Position numbers and translations under genes: made by a program. The notes below the pieces were generated by a model. That model had not been told where the DNA came from and did not search any database. It saw only the letters and a program-made list of their open reading frames with translations. DNA of 64,000 nt from CADEEX01 sp964577955 (GTDB lineage: Bacteria > Acidobacteriota > Vicinamibacteria > Vicinamibacterales > CAVVIG01): assembly GCA_964577955.1 (NCBI GenBank), contig CAZOAZ010000009.1, positions 1 to 64,000 of the forward strand. The letters are read 5' to 3'. Shown one piece after another: positions 7,114 through 16,585 of the stretch (its first letter is position 1; every line of letters starts with the position of its first letter).

Positions 7114-9393
7114 ATGGCGCACGCCACAACCATCAAGTTTCCCGGTCCCAGACCGGCCCCGCCCGACGCGATTCTCGACGCCGATACGACGCTCGAGTAT
7201 CTCGACCCACCCGCCCGCCGCCTGCTGGTCCGCACCGTTTCTGTCGCAGCGTTGCTCGTCTACACCGGCTACCTGGTCTACCGCGCGCTCTACACCATCA
7301 ATCCCGCGGCGCCGGTCTTCTCAATCGTCGTCTACCTCGCCGAGGTCCACGGCTTCTTCTCGCTGGTCTTCTTCTTCCATCAGGTCTGGGCGCTCCGCGG
7401 ACGACGGGTCGTGCCGCCGGCGTCGAACCTGAAAGTCGACGTCTTCATCACCACGTACAACGAAGACGTCGATCTGCTCCGCCAGACTGCCCGGGCGGCG
7501 GTCGCCATGCGCTACCCACACCGGACGTTCCTGCTCGACGATGGGCGGCGGCCGGCGGTGAAGGCGTTGGCGCAGGAAGTCGGCTGTCTGTACCTGACGC
7601 GGCCCGACAACACGCACGCCAAGGCCGGCAACTGGAACAACGCCTTCCGTCAGACCGACGCCGACATCATCGCGACCTTCGACGCCGACCACGTGCCGCG
7701 GGCGGAGTTTCTCGAGCGAACGCTTGGCTTCTTCCGCGATCCGAAGATGGCGCTCGTCCAGGTGCCGCAGCTCTATCACAACCTCGATTCGGTGCAACAC
7801 CGCGTCACCTGGCGGTCGCGGCGGATGTACAGCGAGCAGGATTCGTTCTTCAACCTGGTGATGCCCGGCAAAGAACACTGGAACGCGGCGTTCTTCTGCG
7901 GGACCGGCGCGGTGCTGCGGCGCAAGGCGCTCGAGCCGCTCGGCGGCATCATGACCGACACGATCACCGAGGACCTGCACACCTCGGTCGTGCTGCACTC
8001 GCAGGGCTGGAAGTCGGCGTATTTGAATGAGCTCCTCGTCACCGGTCTCGCGCCGGTCGACTTGAAGTCGTTCGAAACCCAGCGACTGCGCTGGGCGGAA
8101 GGCAACATGAAGGTCGCGACCTTCATCAACCCGCTGACCGCGCCAGGGCTGACCATCCATCAGCGGATCTCGTACTTCGCCTCGCTGTATCACTGGTCGA
8201 TCGGGATCCCGAAGTTTGTCTACTACATGGCGCCGCCGTGGATGCTCTTCAGCGGCACCTTCCCGATCGCCAACTACACGCCGACCTTCCTCGCGATCTA
8301 TCTCGCGTTCCTCACCGCGCTCATCACCTCCTACCACGTTGCCAGCCGCGGCAAGGGCCGCCTGCTGATGGACGAGCTCTTCAACATGGTCTCGTTCTTC
8401 ACCCTGACGCGCGCGGTGAAGCGTGTCTTCTTCGGCCGCGGCCGGCCGGTGAAGTTCGAAGTCACCAGCAAGAAAGGGAGCGGTTCGCGCGACCTGGGGC
8501 CGATTCTGCCGCACGCGACGCTCATGGCGTTCAGCGTCATGGCCATCATGTGGAGCCTGATGGGCATGGGCTTCGGCATCAGCGACGACCGCTTCGGCGG
8601 CGGCACCGCGATCTTCTGGACCCTGTACAACATGACGCTGATGGGCATCGTCGTGCGGATTGGCGGCCGGCCCGCCGAAAAGCGCGACGGCTGCCGGTTC
8701 CGCGCCAACTTTGCCGTCGAAGCGCGCGGCGACTGGACGGAATCAGGAACACTCGGCGTCACCGCCGATATTTCCGAGCACGGCTGTTCGCTGCTGTGGC
8801 CGGCGCCGCTCGAGAAGGGCGCGTCGCTGCCGGTACGCGTCCACTTCGGGCCGAAGTCAGCCGACTGGATCGCCGTGGTCAAGAGCGACCAGCAACCGGA
8901 GGGCGACGGCTGGCACCGCTACGGCGTGGAGTTCGCGGACCTCACCCGCGCCGACGTCGACCTCATCAACGACAGCGTCTTCAACATCGTCATCCCCGAT
9001 CTCTTCGACACGTTGTCGGAGCCGGCGCTGATCCTGCGCATCAAACAACGAGTCGAGCGGTGGCTGTCGACACGCGTCACAACGCGCGCGCAGCGGCAGC
9101 TGGTACGTGTCCCGGTCCGCGTCGAACACCCGGAGGGCTCGTTCGTGATCACCGCGCGGGACATGAGCGTCTCTGGCGTCAGTGTGCTCTCGCCGGTTCC
9201 GCTGGCCACGGGCACGGAGGTGAAGTTGTCGCTGTTCGCGCCGGGCCACCAGTGGCGTGGGGCGGTCTCGGTCGCGCGCTGCCTGCACCGGCGCTCGCGC
9301 GACGGCTTCGACACCTGGCTCCTCGGGCTGCGCTTCGAGCGCGCCGAAGAAGCGGCGCCGATCGATCACTTCCGGCGGTGGGACGCGGCATGA
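7114..9393 (+). CDS. BcsA-like cellulose synthase catalytic subunit with two PilZ domains
   Basis: About 759 residues. TM helices come first, then a family 2 glycosyltransferase domain: DVFITTYNED (about 112), DAD (about 195), TED (about 290), QRLRW (about 327). It has the BcsA gating-loop signature FEVTSK (about 452) before further TM helices. The inner-membrane enzyme would polymerise UDP-glucose and extrude the chain. Unusually, the C-terminus has two PilZ modules: RDGCR with DISEHG (about 530-630) and RQLVR with DMSVSG (about 665-750). Both keep the RxxxR and D/NxSxxG cyclic-di-GMP motifs. No bcsB follows. Start ATG 7114 chosen over GTG 7099; neither has a good ribosome site. Overlaps the next gene (ATGA). 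Confidence 0.88.
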   Translation: MAHATTIKFPGPRPAPPDAILDADTTLEYLDPPARRLLVRTVSVAALLVYTGYLVYRALYTINPAAPVFSIVVYLAEVHGFFSLVFFFHQVWALRGRRVVPPASNLKVDVFITTYNEDVDLLRQTARAAVAMRYPHRTFLLDDGRRPAVKALAQEVGCLYLTRPDNTHAKAGNWNNAFRQTDADIIATFDADHVPRAEFLERTLGFFRDPKMALVQVPQLYHNLDSVQHRVTWRSRRMYSEQDSFFNLVMPGKEHWNAAFFCGTGAVLRRKALEPLGGIMTDTITEDLHTSVVLHSQGWKSAYLNELLVTGLAPVDLKSFETQRLRWAEGNMKVATFINPLTAPGLTIHQRISYFASLYHWSIGIPKFVYYMAPPWMLFSGTFPIANYTPTFLAIYLAFLTALITSYHVASRGKGRLLMDELFNMVSFFTLTRAVKRVFFGRGRPVKFEVTSKKGSGSRDLGPILPHATLMAFSVMAIMWSLMGMGFGISDDRFGGGTAIFWTLYNMTLMGIVVRIGGRPAEKRDGCRFRANFAVEARGDWTESGTLGVTADISEHGCSLLWPAPLEKGASLPVRVHFGPKSADWIAVVKSDQQPEGDGWHRYGVEFADLTRADVDLINDSVFNIVIPDLFDTLSEPALILRIKQRVERWLSTRVTTRAQRQLVRVPVRVEHPEGSFVITARDMSVSGVSVLSPVPLATGTEVKLSLFAPGHQWRGAVSVARCLHRRSRDGFDTWLLGLRFERAEEAAPIDHFRRWDAA

Positions 9394-9779
9394 GCGTCCG
9401 CACCTTCTTCACGGCGTTCATCGTCGCGCTCCTCCTCGAGGCGACGGCATTCGGGTACTACTACAGCGACCTGCTCTATCTCCGGCAGCCGGCTGAAGTC
9501 CTCGCCGCCGGCGACGCCGCGACCTTCACCGCGAACGCCAACGGCGCGCTCGAGCGCCGTCAGCTCACGCGCCAGCACCTGGAGACGATTGCCAGGACCG
9601 CTCAACTGCTCCGATTGCCGGCCCTCGAAGCCCGCGCACTCGAGCGCCGCGCCGCGCTCGATCCGCGTGACGCGAACACCTATCTCCGGCTCGCCGACGC
9701 GATGCGCCGCGCCGGCCGGTTTGCGGAGTCGGAACAGATCTATCTCGCCGTGCTCGAAGTCTCGGAGGCCAAACAATGA
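9390..9779 (+). CDS. Small membrane-anchored TPR-like protein of the exopolysaccharide operon
   Basis: 129 residues starting at an ATG that overlaps the bcsA-like stop. An N-terminal TM segment (FFTAFIVALLLEATAFGYYY) is followed by helical repeats; residues about 85-125 (LDPRDANTYLRLADAMRRAGRFAESEQIYLAVLE) form a TPR-like pair. Its stop overlaps the ATG of the next gene. It may be a periplasmic scaffold linking the synthase to the large TPR/beta-barrel protein. It is not similar to BcsB. Confidence 0.7.
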   Translation: MSVRTFFTAFIVALLLEATAFGYYYSDLLYLRQPAEVLAAGDAATFTANANGALERRQLTRQHLETIARTAQLLRLPALEARALERRAALDPRDANTYLRLADAMRRAGRFAESEQIYLAVLEVSEAKQ

Positions 9780-12700
9780 TCCCGCCATATCGGTGGCGTC
9801 CAGCATTTCGGTGGCGTCCGGCTTTAGCCGGATTACTCCTTGCGACTCTGCTTTTCGGATCCGCGTCCGTGTCTGTCGCCGAAGATCAGAACCAGCGCTT
9901 CGTCGCGCTCATCGGCCTGGCGCGCGTGAAGCGCGACGCGGGCGATGCCGCCGCCGCGAGAAAATTCTTTGAGCAGGCTCAGCGCGTCCACGCACTGGCG
10001 CCGGCCGAACTCGCCGAATATTTCTGGGTCGTCGCCGGACTCGACGCCAAGGCCGCGCTCGCCGCCGGCCGAACCCTCCTTGGCCTCTCGCCGAAAGACG
10101 ACAACATCCGTGAGCGCGTAATCGGGCTGGCGGTCGTCCTCGGCGACGAGGCTCTCGCAACCGAGGTCGCGTCAGAAGGACACCGGCTGACGGGCGATCC
10201 GCGCTGGTCGCGCCGTCTCGCGGAAAGCGCACTGCGGAGTGGACGGCCGAGCGACGCCGCCGATGCGTATCGTCAGGCGACCACGAAGGCTGACGCGCAG
10301 GTTCAGGACCGCATCGGCCTCGCGCTCTCGCTCGAAGCGGCCCGGCAGTACGGGGACGCGGTGGCGGTCTGGACTGCCGTGCCAGCGTCCGTGCGGGACG
10401 GAAAGGCGGAGTGGATTGCCAGCCGGTTCCGCGCGCTTGCCTTCGGTGCGCCAGCGGCGGTCGCGGGTCCCGAACTGGAGTCGTGGCTGAGCGCGCATCC
10501 AGGCAGCGGCGAACTGCGCGAGCTGCTTGTCGACATCTGGACCCGCGACGGAAAACCTGATCGCGCGCTTCTCGCGCTGACACCGCTCCTCGAGGGCCCC
10601 GATCGCGAACGCTGGCGACATCGCGAGGCCGAGCTCGCCCGCGCGGCGCGGGACGACGCCCGGGCGATTGGGACGCTCGAATCGCTGGTCCGCGACGGCT
10701 TGGCGACGACGGCCGAGCAGTGGGCGCTGGCTGAACTCCTGCTGACGGTGGAACACTTCGAACGCGCCGAGGCCATGCTTGGACAACTGTCCCGGCTGGC
10801 GCGCGGGTGTGACGAACGGTTCATGGACCTCGTCGACCGGGTCCCCGGAGCGCGCGGCACGTCGCTCCTCGTGGCCGCGCTCCACGCTCGCAGCTGCAGC
10901 GACCGGCCGAAGTGGATCGTTCGAGGCATCGACCGGACCGCCGCGGCTGCTGATCACCGTGAGGCGCTCGCGCTGGTCGCGACGCTGCCGGACGGAGAGG
11001 CACAGCGCCCCACGATGCGGCGAACCTACGGCCAGCTGCGGCTGTGGACCGGGGATACAGCCGGCGCAATCGAGACACTTGAGGACGTGCTGGTTACGGA
11101 TCCCGGCGATGCCGTCGCGCGCGATGCTCTCGTCGACGCGCACCGGGCCGCGGGAGACGCCGCAGCCGCCTGGCGTACGGCGCAGCCGCTGCTCGCGTCG
11201 CGTCCGTCGCCGGAACGTTTGGAGACGTTCGCCGAACTGGCTCTCGAGGCCGACCAGCCACAGGCCGTTCCGGCGATCGTCGAGCAATTGACCGCGACGG
11301 CGCCTGCAATTCGCGACGGCCTTCTCGGCCGGGCGTCCCTCGCCGTTGGACGACCCGCCGACGCCGCGCGGATCCTCGAACGCATCCCGCTGCCGCAAAT
11401 GACGCCGGCCGTCGCGCTCGCGGCCATCGACGCCACGACGGCCATGCAGGGCCGCGCCGCGACGCTCGACCTGTCGCGGCAATTCTTCCTGGAAGGGACT
11501 GAGTGGCAAGACGTGCTGGCGCGGCGAATCGTCATCGAGGCCAGCGCGGGGCACCCAGACGAAGCGGACCGCCTCGCGCGGGCGCTCGCCGCGATCGAGC
11601 CGGAGCTTGGCGTCCTCGCCGCGGCGGAGCGGGCGCTCGCAGACGAACGTCCGCAGGATGCCTTGCAGATTCTTAGCGGTCCACGTGTGGGATCCGGCTT
11701 TAGCCGGATTTCTAACCTGCGTGCTGACGATCTACGAGCCACAGCCTTGGTCGGTATCGGTGATCTCAAGGGCGCGCTGGAGGTTCTGACTGCACTGGAG
11801 CAGGCGCGGCCGACCGTGACCTCGTTCGCCGTGCGGCGCGCCGAGCTCGCATGGCAGACGAATCCGGATGCCACGACCCGGCAGGCCGTGCTGGCGCTGA
11901 CGGCGCGTTTTCCGGACCGCCTGGACGCCCGCGTGACCGCCGCACGTGTACTTGCCGCGGAAGAGCGCCATCAGGACGCGCTGAACGTCTTGGCTGGAGG
12001 CGCGGGCTTCAAACCCGCACCGACGACGTTCGCGCAATGGCCCGTCGAGGTTCGCCTCGTCGCCGCGCGCAGCCTGCACGCGCTTGGACGATCCGCCGAG
12101 GCGCTGGCGCTCCTCGAGCATTCGAACGGACTCGCCCAATCCGCGGCGTTGTTCCACGCGCAGCTCGTGGCCGCGGTCAATGGCGCCGACCGCGCGTATG
12201 CACTCTTCAAAAACCTGGCAGCGGACCGACGAGCGACACCTGACGTCTACGCCGTGTGGGCGGACGCGACGCCGGCAGCCGCGGCCCGAGCGGCGATCTT
12301 GAAAGACGGCTCGACGCGATTTCCCGATCGCAGCGAACTGTTCACCCGTCTCGCCACCGTCCTCTGGGCGATCGGCAATGCCGACGGCGCCCGCGACGCC
12401 GCGGCTCGTGCGGTGGCGTTGAACGGGCGCGAGGTCGAGGCCTGGTTCGTGCTCGTGGACGCGACCCAAGCCACGCGGACGCGAACGGATGTGAGTGCCG
12501 TCGTCGAGCGCTTCGCGCGGGCCGCCGGCGGCGACGCCGCCCTGCTCATCCAGATGGCCGAACGGACGGCCGGAATGGTCCGCGACGGGGCTGATCCCGT
12601 CCTCGCAACGGCTCTCTCTCTGCTCGACGGGCTGATTGTGATCGATCAGCTCGCGATCGCCCGCGACATGGCGCGCGCGCGGTTGTTCGCAGCAACCGGC

Positions 12701-14095
12701 AATTGGACGCCGGCCCTGGCGGCAATCGACGCCGCGTTGACGCGCGACGCCGGCTCACCGCCGGCGTTGCGGCTGCGCGCCGAAGTGCTGTCCTGGTCGG
12801 GGCGTCACCTCGAAGCGATTGAGGCCTACGACCGCTATCTCGCTCTTGCGCCGCTCGATCTCGATGCGCGCCGTCAACAGGCCCGTGTCGCCGGATGGAG
12901 TGGCCGCTACAGCGAGGCGCGCCGTCTCTACACGACGCTCCGCGCCGCATTCCCGGACAACAAGATCATCGCCGCCGAAGCCGACGCGAAAGCGCAGCTC
13001 TTTGCCGGACGGTGGCGATCCGCGGCCACCGCCTACCGGCGCTGGGTCGCGCTCGAACCGGGCAACAGCGAGGCGCGCTTCGAGCTTGCTGAGGTGCTTC
13101 GCACCGGCGGCAACGCCGCGTCCGCGGACGCCGTCCTCGAAGGACTCGCCGCCGATGCCGGCCACCGGTTGGCGGCCGCCGCCCGCCAACGGGCGGAGGT
13201 CACGCGTCTGCCGTCGCTGACGCTCGTGACCGACCACCGCTCGTCCTCGGGATACGCCGGCACGCGGCTCCTCGATCTGCAGGAAACGGGGGCGGCCGTG
13301 GCCCGCAGTTTCAGACCAGATGGATCGCTGCTGTTCGCGGCCGAAGGCGCACGGGTGCTGGCGCTTGGAGACACGCGCCGGCGAAACGGCGTCCGGCTCG
13401 CGCTGACGGCGGTCGCGCCGCTGTCGCCGTCGTGGCGTGTCGAGGGGCGCGGTGCCTGGTGGTCGTTTACCGGCTCGTCGCCGTCGGTCGTCGACGTGCA
13501 GGCGCGTCTGGCGTGGCGTCCCGCCGATCAGTGGACGCTGTCCGCCGGTGCCGTCACGACGCCGCTCTTCGAGAATCTGACGACGATCGATCGCGGCATG
13601 AGCGCATCGGGTCCGTTCGCGGCAGCCGAGCGATCCACGCCGCAATCCTCGGTGGCGCTCACGGCGTCGCGCCAGCGGCTCTCCGACGGCAACTGGCGCA
13701 ACCGCGCCACGCTCTCGGCGACACGATCGCTCAGCGAACGCGTCCCCGAACTCCGCGTCGTCGGGTGGGGCGAACTGTTGTCCTATCGCGATCGATCCGC
13801 GGACTACTTCACACCGGTCTACTTCCTGCACGTCGACGGCGGCCTCGAATACACGCAGTCGTTCGGCCGGCCACGGTTCGGCGGCGATCGCCGGCGCACA
13901 CTGAGCGCCAGCTACCTCTTCGGAGCTGACGACGGCGGGACGACGTATCAGCATCCGACGATCCGGCTCTTTTTCGAATTGAACAACGGCGTGGCGATCG
14001 ACGCCCACGCCGACTGGATCCGTTCGGCGACCTACGACGAAAGCGCGATCGCCGTTGGCCTGCGCATCGGCGGCGTGAACACGCCTCCGCGCTAG
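9776..14095 (+). CDS. BcsC-like TPR-rich periplasmic/outer-membrane exopolysaccharide export protein
   Basis: 1439 residues. A signal peptide (ALAGLLLATLLFGSASVSVAE) is followed by about 1100 residues of TPR-type helical repeats (for example LRAEVLSWSGRHLEAIEAYDRYLALAP). From about residue 1150 a beta-strand-rich C-terminal domain looks like an outer-membrane barrel. This is the BcsC/PgaA arrangement, and the ATGA overlap ties it to the synthase operon. Three palindromic repeats lie in frame within the coding sequence: 9810-9835 (giving the RWRPA residues before the signal core), 11691-11710 and 12002-12018. The barrel assignment is by pattern only. Confidence 0.8.
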   Translation: MIPPYRWRPAFRWRPALAGLLLATLLFGSASVSVAEDQNQRFVALIGLARVKRDAGDAAAARKFFEQAQRVHALAPAELAEYFWVVAGLDAKAALAAGRTLLGLSPKDDNIRERVIGLAVVLGDEALATEVASEGHRLTGDPRWSRRLAESALRSGRPSDAADAYRQATTKADAQVQDRIGLALSLEAARQYGDAVAVWTAVPASVRDGKAEWIASRFRALAFGAPAAVAGPELESWLSAHPGSGELRELLVDIWTRDGKPDRALLALTPLLEGPDRERWRHREAELARAARDDARAIGTLESLVRDGLATTAEQWALAELLLTVEHFERAEAMLGQLSRLARGCDERFMDLVDRVPGARGTSLLVAALHARSCSDRPKWIVRGIDRTAAAADHREALALVATLPDGEAQRPTMRRTYGQLRLWTGDTAGAIETLEDVLVTDPGDAVARDALVDAHRAAGDAAAAWRTAQPLLASRPSPERLETFAELALEADQPQAVPAIVEQLTATAPAIRDGLLGRASLAVGRPADAARILERIPLPQMTPAVALAAIDATTAMQGRAATLDLSRQFFLEGTEWQDVLARRIVIEASAGHPDEADRLARALAAIEPELGVLAAAERALADERPQDALQILSGPRVGSGFSRISNLRADDLRATALVGIGDLKGALEVLTALEQARPTVTSFAVRRAELAWQTNPDATTRQAVLALTARFPDRLDARVTAARVLAAEERHQDALNVLAGGAGFKPAPTTFAQWPVEVRLVAARSLHALGRSAEALALLEHSNGLAQSAALFHAQLVAAVNGADRAYALFKNLAADRRATPDVYAVWADATPAAAARAAILKDGSTRFPDRSELFTRLATVLWAIGNADGARDAAARAVALNGREVEAWFVLVDATQATRTRTDVSAVVERFARAAGGDAALLIQMAERTAGMVRDGADPVLATALSLLDGLIVIDQLAIARDMARARLFAATGNWTPALAAIDAALTRDAGSPPALRLRAEVLSWSGRHLEAIEAYDRYLALAPLDLDARRQQARVAGWSGRYSEARRLYTTLRAAFPDNKIIAAEADAKAQLFAGRWRSAATAYRRWVALEPGNSEARFELAEVLRTGGNAASADAVLEGLAADAGHRLAAAARQRAEVTRLPSLTLVTDHRSSSGYAGTRLLDLQETGAAVARSFRPDGSLLFAAEGARVLALGDTRRRNGVRLALTAVAPLSPSWRVEGRGAWWSFTGSSPSVVDVQARLAWRPADQWTLSAGAVTTPLFENLTTIDRGMSASGPFAAAERSTPQSSVALTASRQRLSDGNWRNRATLSATRSLSERVPELRVVGWGELLSYRDRSADYFTPVYFLHVDGGLEYTQSFGRPRFGGDRRRTLSASYLFGADDGGTTYQHPTIRLFFELNNGVAIDAHADWIRSATYDESAIAVGLRIGGVNTPPR
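9810..9835. repeat. REP-like palindrome inside coding sequence (signal peptide)
   Basis: GGTGGCGTCCGGCTTTAGCC and its completion GGATTA, preceded by a partial GGTGGCGTCC copy at 9792-9801. It encodes part of the n-region and h-region of the BcsC-like signal peptide. Confidence 0.85.
11691..11710. repeat. REP-like palindrome inside coding sequence
   Basis: Core CCGGCTTTAGCCGG in frame within the TPR region of the BcsC-like gene, encoding SGFSRI. Confidence 0.85.
12002..12018. repeat. Palindromic repeat inside coding sequence (GCGGGCTTCAAACCCGC)
   Basis: A palindrome with a TTCAAA centre, encoding AGFKPA in frame in the BcsC-like gene. It is similar in form to, but distinct in sequence from, the CCGGCTTTAGCCGG family. 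Confidence 0.7.
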
Positions 14096-14099
14096 TTCG

Positions 14100-14375
14100 A
14101 AATGCGCCACGAAAGCACGAAATCACGAAATCGGATTCTGGCGCGCTCGACGCGGCGCCGCGAAGCGGCGGCGTCAGCGTGATCGACTCGTGAAAACGAG
14201 ACTGGCAAGAAACGAGTGTGGTCTCGTTTTCGCGAGTCGATCACGCTGATCGCGCGGCCGGCCCGCCGGCCGCCCGCGTCGAGCGTCTGCCGCCTCCGTG
14301 TCTCGGTGCCTCCGTGGCGCATTGGACAAGCATGCCGGTCAGCATTTCGTGTTTTCGTGTTTTCGTGGCGCATTT
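14100..14375. repeat. Cloverleaf palindromic element, copy 1
   Basis: Outer arms are CCACGAAAGCACGAAATCAC on the left and TTTTCGTGTTTTCGTGG on the right. Inside, a 12-bp stem (14144-14155 with 14274-14285) encloses three hairpins, the central one a 27-nt stem (14176-14202 with 14221-14247) with one G-T mismatch. It fills the whole gap between the BcsC-like gene and the S9 peptidase gene. No ORF of note. The same element is at 38541-38869. Confidence 0.85.
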
Positions 14376-14416
14376 AGAACCAGCACCGGCAGCCAGCATT
14401 TGGGTATCATCGACGG

Positions 14417-16585
14417 ATGCCCTCATATGCACGTCCGGCACTGATTCTCGCCGTCCTGTCGTGTGCATCCCCGCTTCTCGCGCAGCCGGTCGCCGTCCGG
14501 CCGCGCGTCACCGCCGACGACTACGCTCGCGCGGAGCGGTTCATGCCGTACAACACCGCGCCGCTGGTGCTTCGCAGCGGCGTGCGCGCCAACTGGCTCG
14601 CGGACGACCGGTTCTGGTACCGCGTCACGGGCCCCAACGGCGCTGAAACGTGGCTGGTGGACGCGAAGGCCCGCACCCGCGTCGTCTGCGATCTGGATCC
14701 GTGCAAAGCGGGCGCGCCATCGCCACCTCAGCGCGGCAACGAGGTTCGTTCCCCTGACGGCAAGCTGGCCGCATTCATCAAAGACTGGAACCTCTGGATC
14801 AAGGATGTCGCGACCGGACGTGAGACGGCGCTGACGAAGGACGGGGTCAAGGATTTCGGCTACGCGACTGACAACGCCGGGTGGACGAAGAGCGACAACC
14901 CGATTCTGGTCTGGTCGCCGGACTCCAAGAAAATCGCGACCTTTCAGCAGGATCAGCGCGGCGTCGGCGAGATGTACCTCGTCGAGACGACCGTCGGCCG
15001 CCCCAAACTCGAAGCCTGGAAGTACCCGCTGCCCGGCGACAAGACGGTCGCCATGATTCACCGCGTCGTCATCGACGTGGCCACGCGCAAGATGGTCCGC
15101 TTCCAGATGGAAGCCGACCAGCACCGCTCGACGCTCTGCGACGACATTTCCTGCCGTGGCGGCGAATGGAGCGACGTCCAGTGGGACAACAAGGGCAACG
15201 CGCTCGCGTTCGTTTCAACCTCACGCGACCACAAACAGACGCAGCTGTGGATCGCGAATACCAGCACCGGCACCGTGCGCAACGTGCTCGAGGAAAGCGT
15301 CGCCACGTTCTACGAATCCGGAAACGGCCGCATCAACTGGCGCTACCTGCCGGATACGAATGAAGTGATCTGGTTTTCAGAAAAGGACGACTGGGGCCAT
15401 CTCTATCTCCACGACCTGGGCTCCGGACGGATGAAGCGCCAGATGACGCAGGGCCGCTGGAACGTTACGCAGCTGCTGCGCATCGACGAGAAGGCGCGGA
15501 TGCTCTACTTCGCCGGCGTCGGCCGCGAGCAAGGACGCGACCCGTACTTCCGGCACTTTTACCGGGTCGGCATGGACAGCGGCAACGTCGAACTGCTGAC
15601 CCCGGACAACGGCGACCACGATATCGCGCTCTCGCCCTCGGGCGAGTATTTCGTGGACATTCGCTCGACGCCGGACACGCCAGCCGTCGCCGAGCTTCGC
15701 GACGCCGCCGGCCGACTCGTCGTCCCACTCGAAACCACGGACATCTCCCGGCTGACGGCGACCGGCTGGAAGCCGCCACAACCGATCACGGTCAAGGCGC
15801 GCGACGGCGCCACGGATCTGTACGGTCTGCTCTACAAACCGACGACGCTCGACCCGGCGCGGAAGTATCCGATCATCAATCACATCTATCCAGGGCCGCA
15901 GACCGGCAGCGTGGGATCGCGCAGCTTTTCGGCCGGCCGCGGCGACGCCCAGGCCCTCGCCGAACTTGGTTTCATCGTTGTCGAGATCGACGGCATGGGC
16001 ACGCCGTGGCGATCGAAGAAATTCCATGAGGCGTACTACGGCGATATGGGCGACAACACGCTGCCCGATCAGGTCGCCGGCATGAAGGAACTCGCGGCGC
16101 GGTATCCGTGGATCGACATCGATCGCGCCGGCATCTACGGCCACTCGGGCGGCGGCTACGCGACGGCGGGCGCCATGTTCCGCTACCCGGACTTCTTCAA
16201 GGTCGGGGTGTCGCAGGCGGGCAACCACGACAATCGCAACTACGAAGACGACTGGGCCGAGAAGTGGCAGGGGCTGCTCGTCACCAACGCGGACGGCACG
16301 ACCAACTACGACAACCAGGCCAACCAGCTGGTCGCCAAGAACCTGAAGGGCAAGCTGCTGCTCGCGCACGGCACGATGGACAGCAACGTGCCGGTGTCGA
16401 ACACTCTGCTGGTCGTCAATGAACTCATCCGCGCCAACAAGGACTTCGATCTCGTGCTCTTCCCCAACCGCAATCATGGCTTCGGCAACGAGCCGTACAT
16501 GGTCCGGCGCCGCTGGGACTACTTCGTCCAGCACCTGATCGGCGCCGAGCCGCCGCGGGAATATGAGATGAGGCGAGCCCGCTAG
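14417..16585 (+). CDS. S9-family dipeptidyl peptidase (DPP IV type)
   Basis: 722 residues with a signal peptide (ILAVLSCASPLLAQP). The N-terminal region is a DPP IV beta-propeller (YATDNAGWTKSDNPILVWSPDSKKIATFQQDQR). The C-terminal alpha/beta hydrolase domain carries the catalytic triad: Ser in GHSGGGYAT, Asp in HGTMDSNVP, His in NRNHGF. It would release dipeptides from peptide N-termini in the periplasm. The next gene, a TonB receptor, begins right after its stop, suggesting a coupled peptide uptake and processing unit. It follows the cloverleaf repeat, so any promoter must lie in or just after that repeat. Confidence 0.92.
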   Translation: MPSYARPALILAVLSCASPLLAQPVAVRPRVTADDYARAERFMPYNTAPLVLRSGVRANWLADDRFWYRVTGPNGAETWLVDAKARTRVVCDLDPCKAGAPSPPQRGNEVRSPDGKLAAFIKDWNLWIKDVATGRETALTKDGVKDFGYATDNAGWTKSDNPILVWSPDSKKIATFQQDQRGVGEMYLVETTVGRPKLEAWKYPLPGDKTVAMIHRVVIDVATRKMVRFQMEADQHRSTLCDDISCRGGEWSDVQWDNKGNALAFVSTSRDHKQTQLWIANTSTGTVRNVLEESVATFYESGNGRINWRYLPDTNEVIWFSEKDDWGHLYLHDLGSGRMKRQMTQGRWNVTQLLRIDEKARMLYFAGVGREQGRDPYFRHFYRVGMDSGNVELLTPDNGDHDIALSPSGEYFVDIRSTPDTPAVAELRDAAGRLVVPLETTDISRLTATGWKPPQPITVKARDGATDLYGLLYKPTTLDPARKYPIINHIYPGPQTGSVGSRSFSAGRGDAQALAELGFIVVEIDGMGTPWRSKKFHEAYYGDMGDNTLPDQVAGMKELAARYPWIDIDRAGIYGHSGGGYATAGAMFRYPDFFKVGVSQAGNHDNRNYEDDWAEKWQGLLVTNADGTTNYDNQANQLVAKNLKGKLLLAHGTMDSNVPVSNTLLVVNELIRANKDFDLVLFPNRNHGFGNEPYMVRRRWDYFVQHLIGAEPPREYEMRRAR

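Noticed and set aside
8238..9389. N-terminal part of a long frame ending at 9779
   Set aside because: Only the part from ATG 9390 is protein-like; the upstream stretch is an alternate frame of the cellulose synthase gene.
14100..14375. tRNA-like cloverleaf in the palindromic element
   Set aside because: Although it folds in three hairpins, arm lengths are far too long, with no T-loop, D-loop or CCA features.
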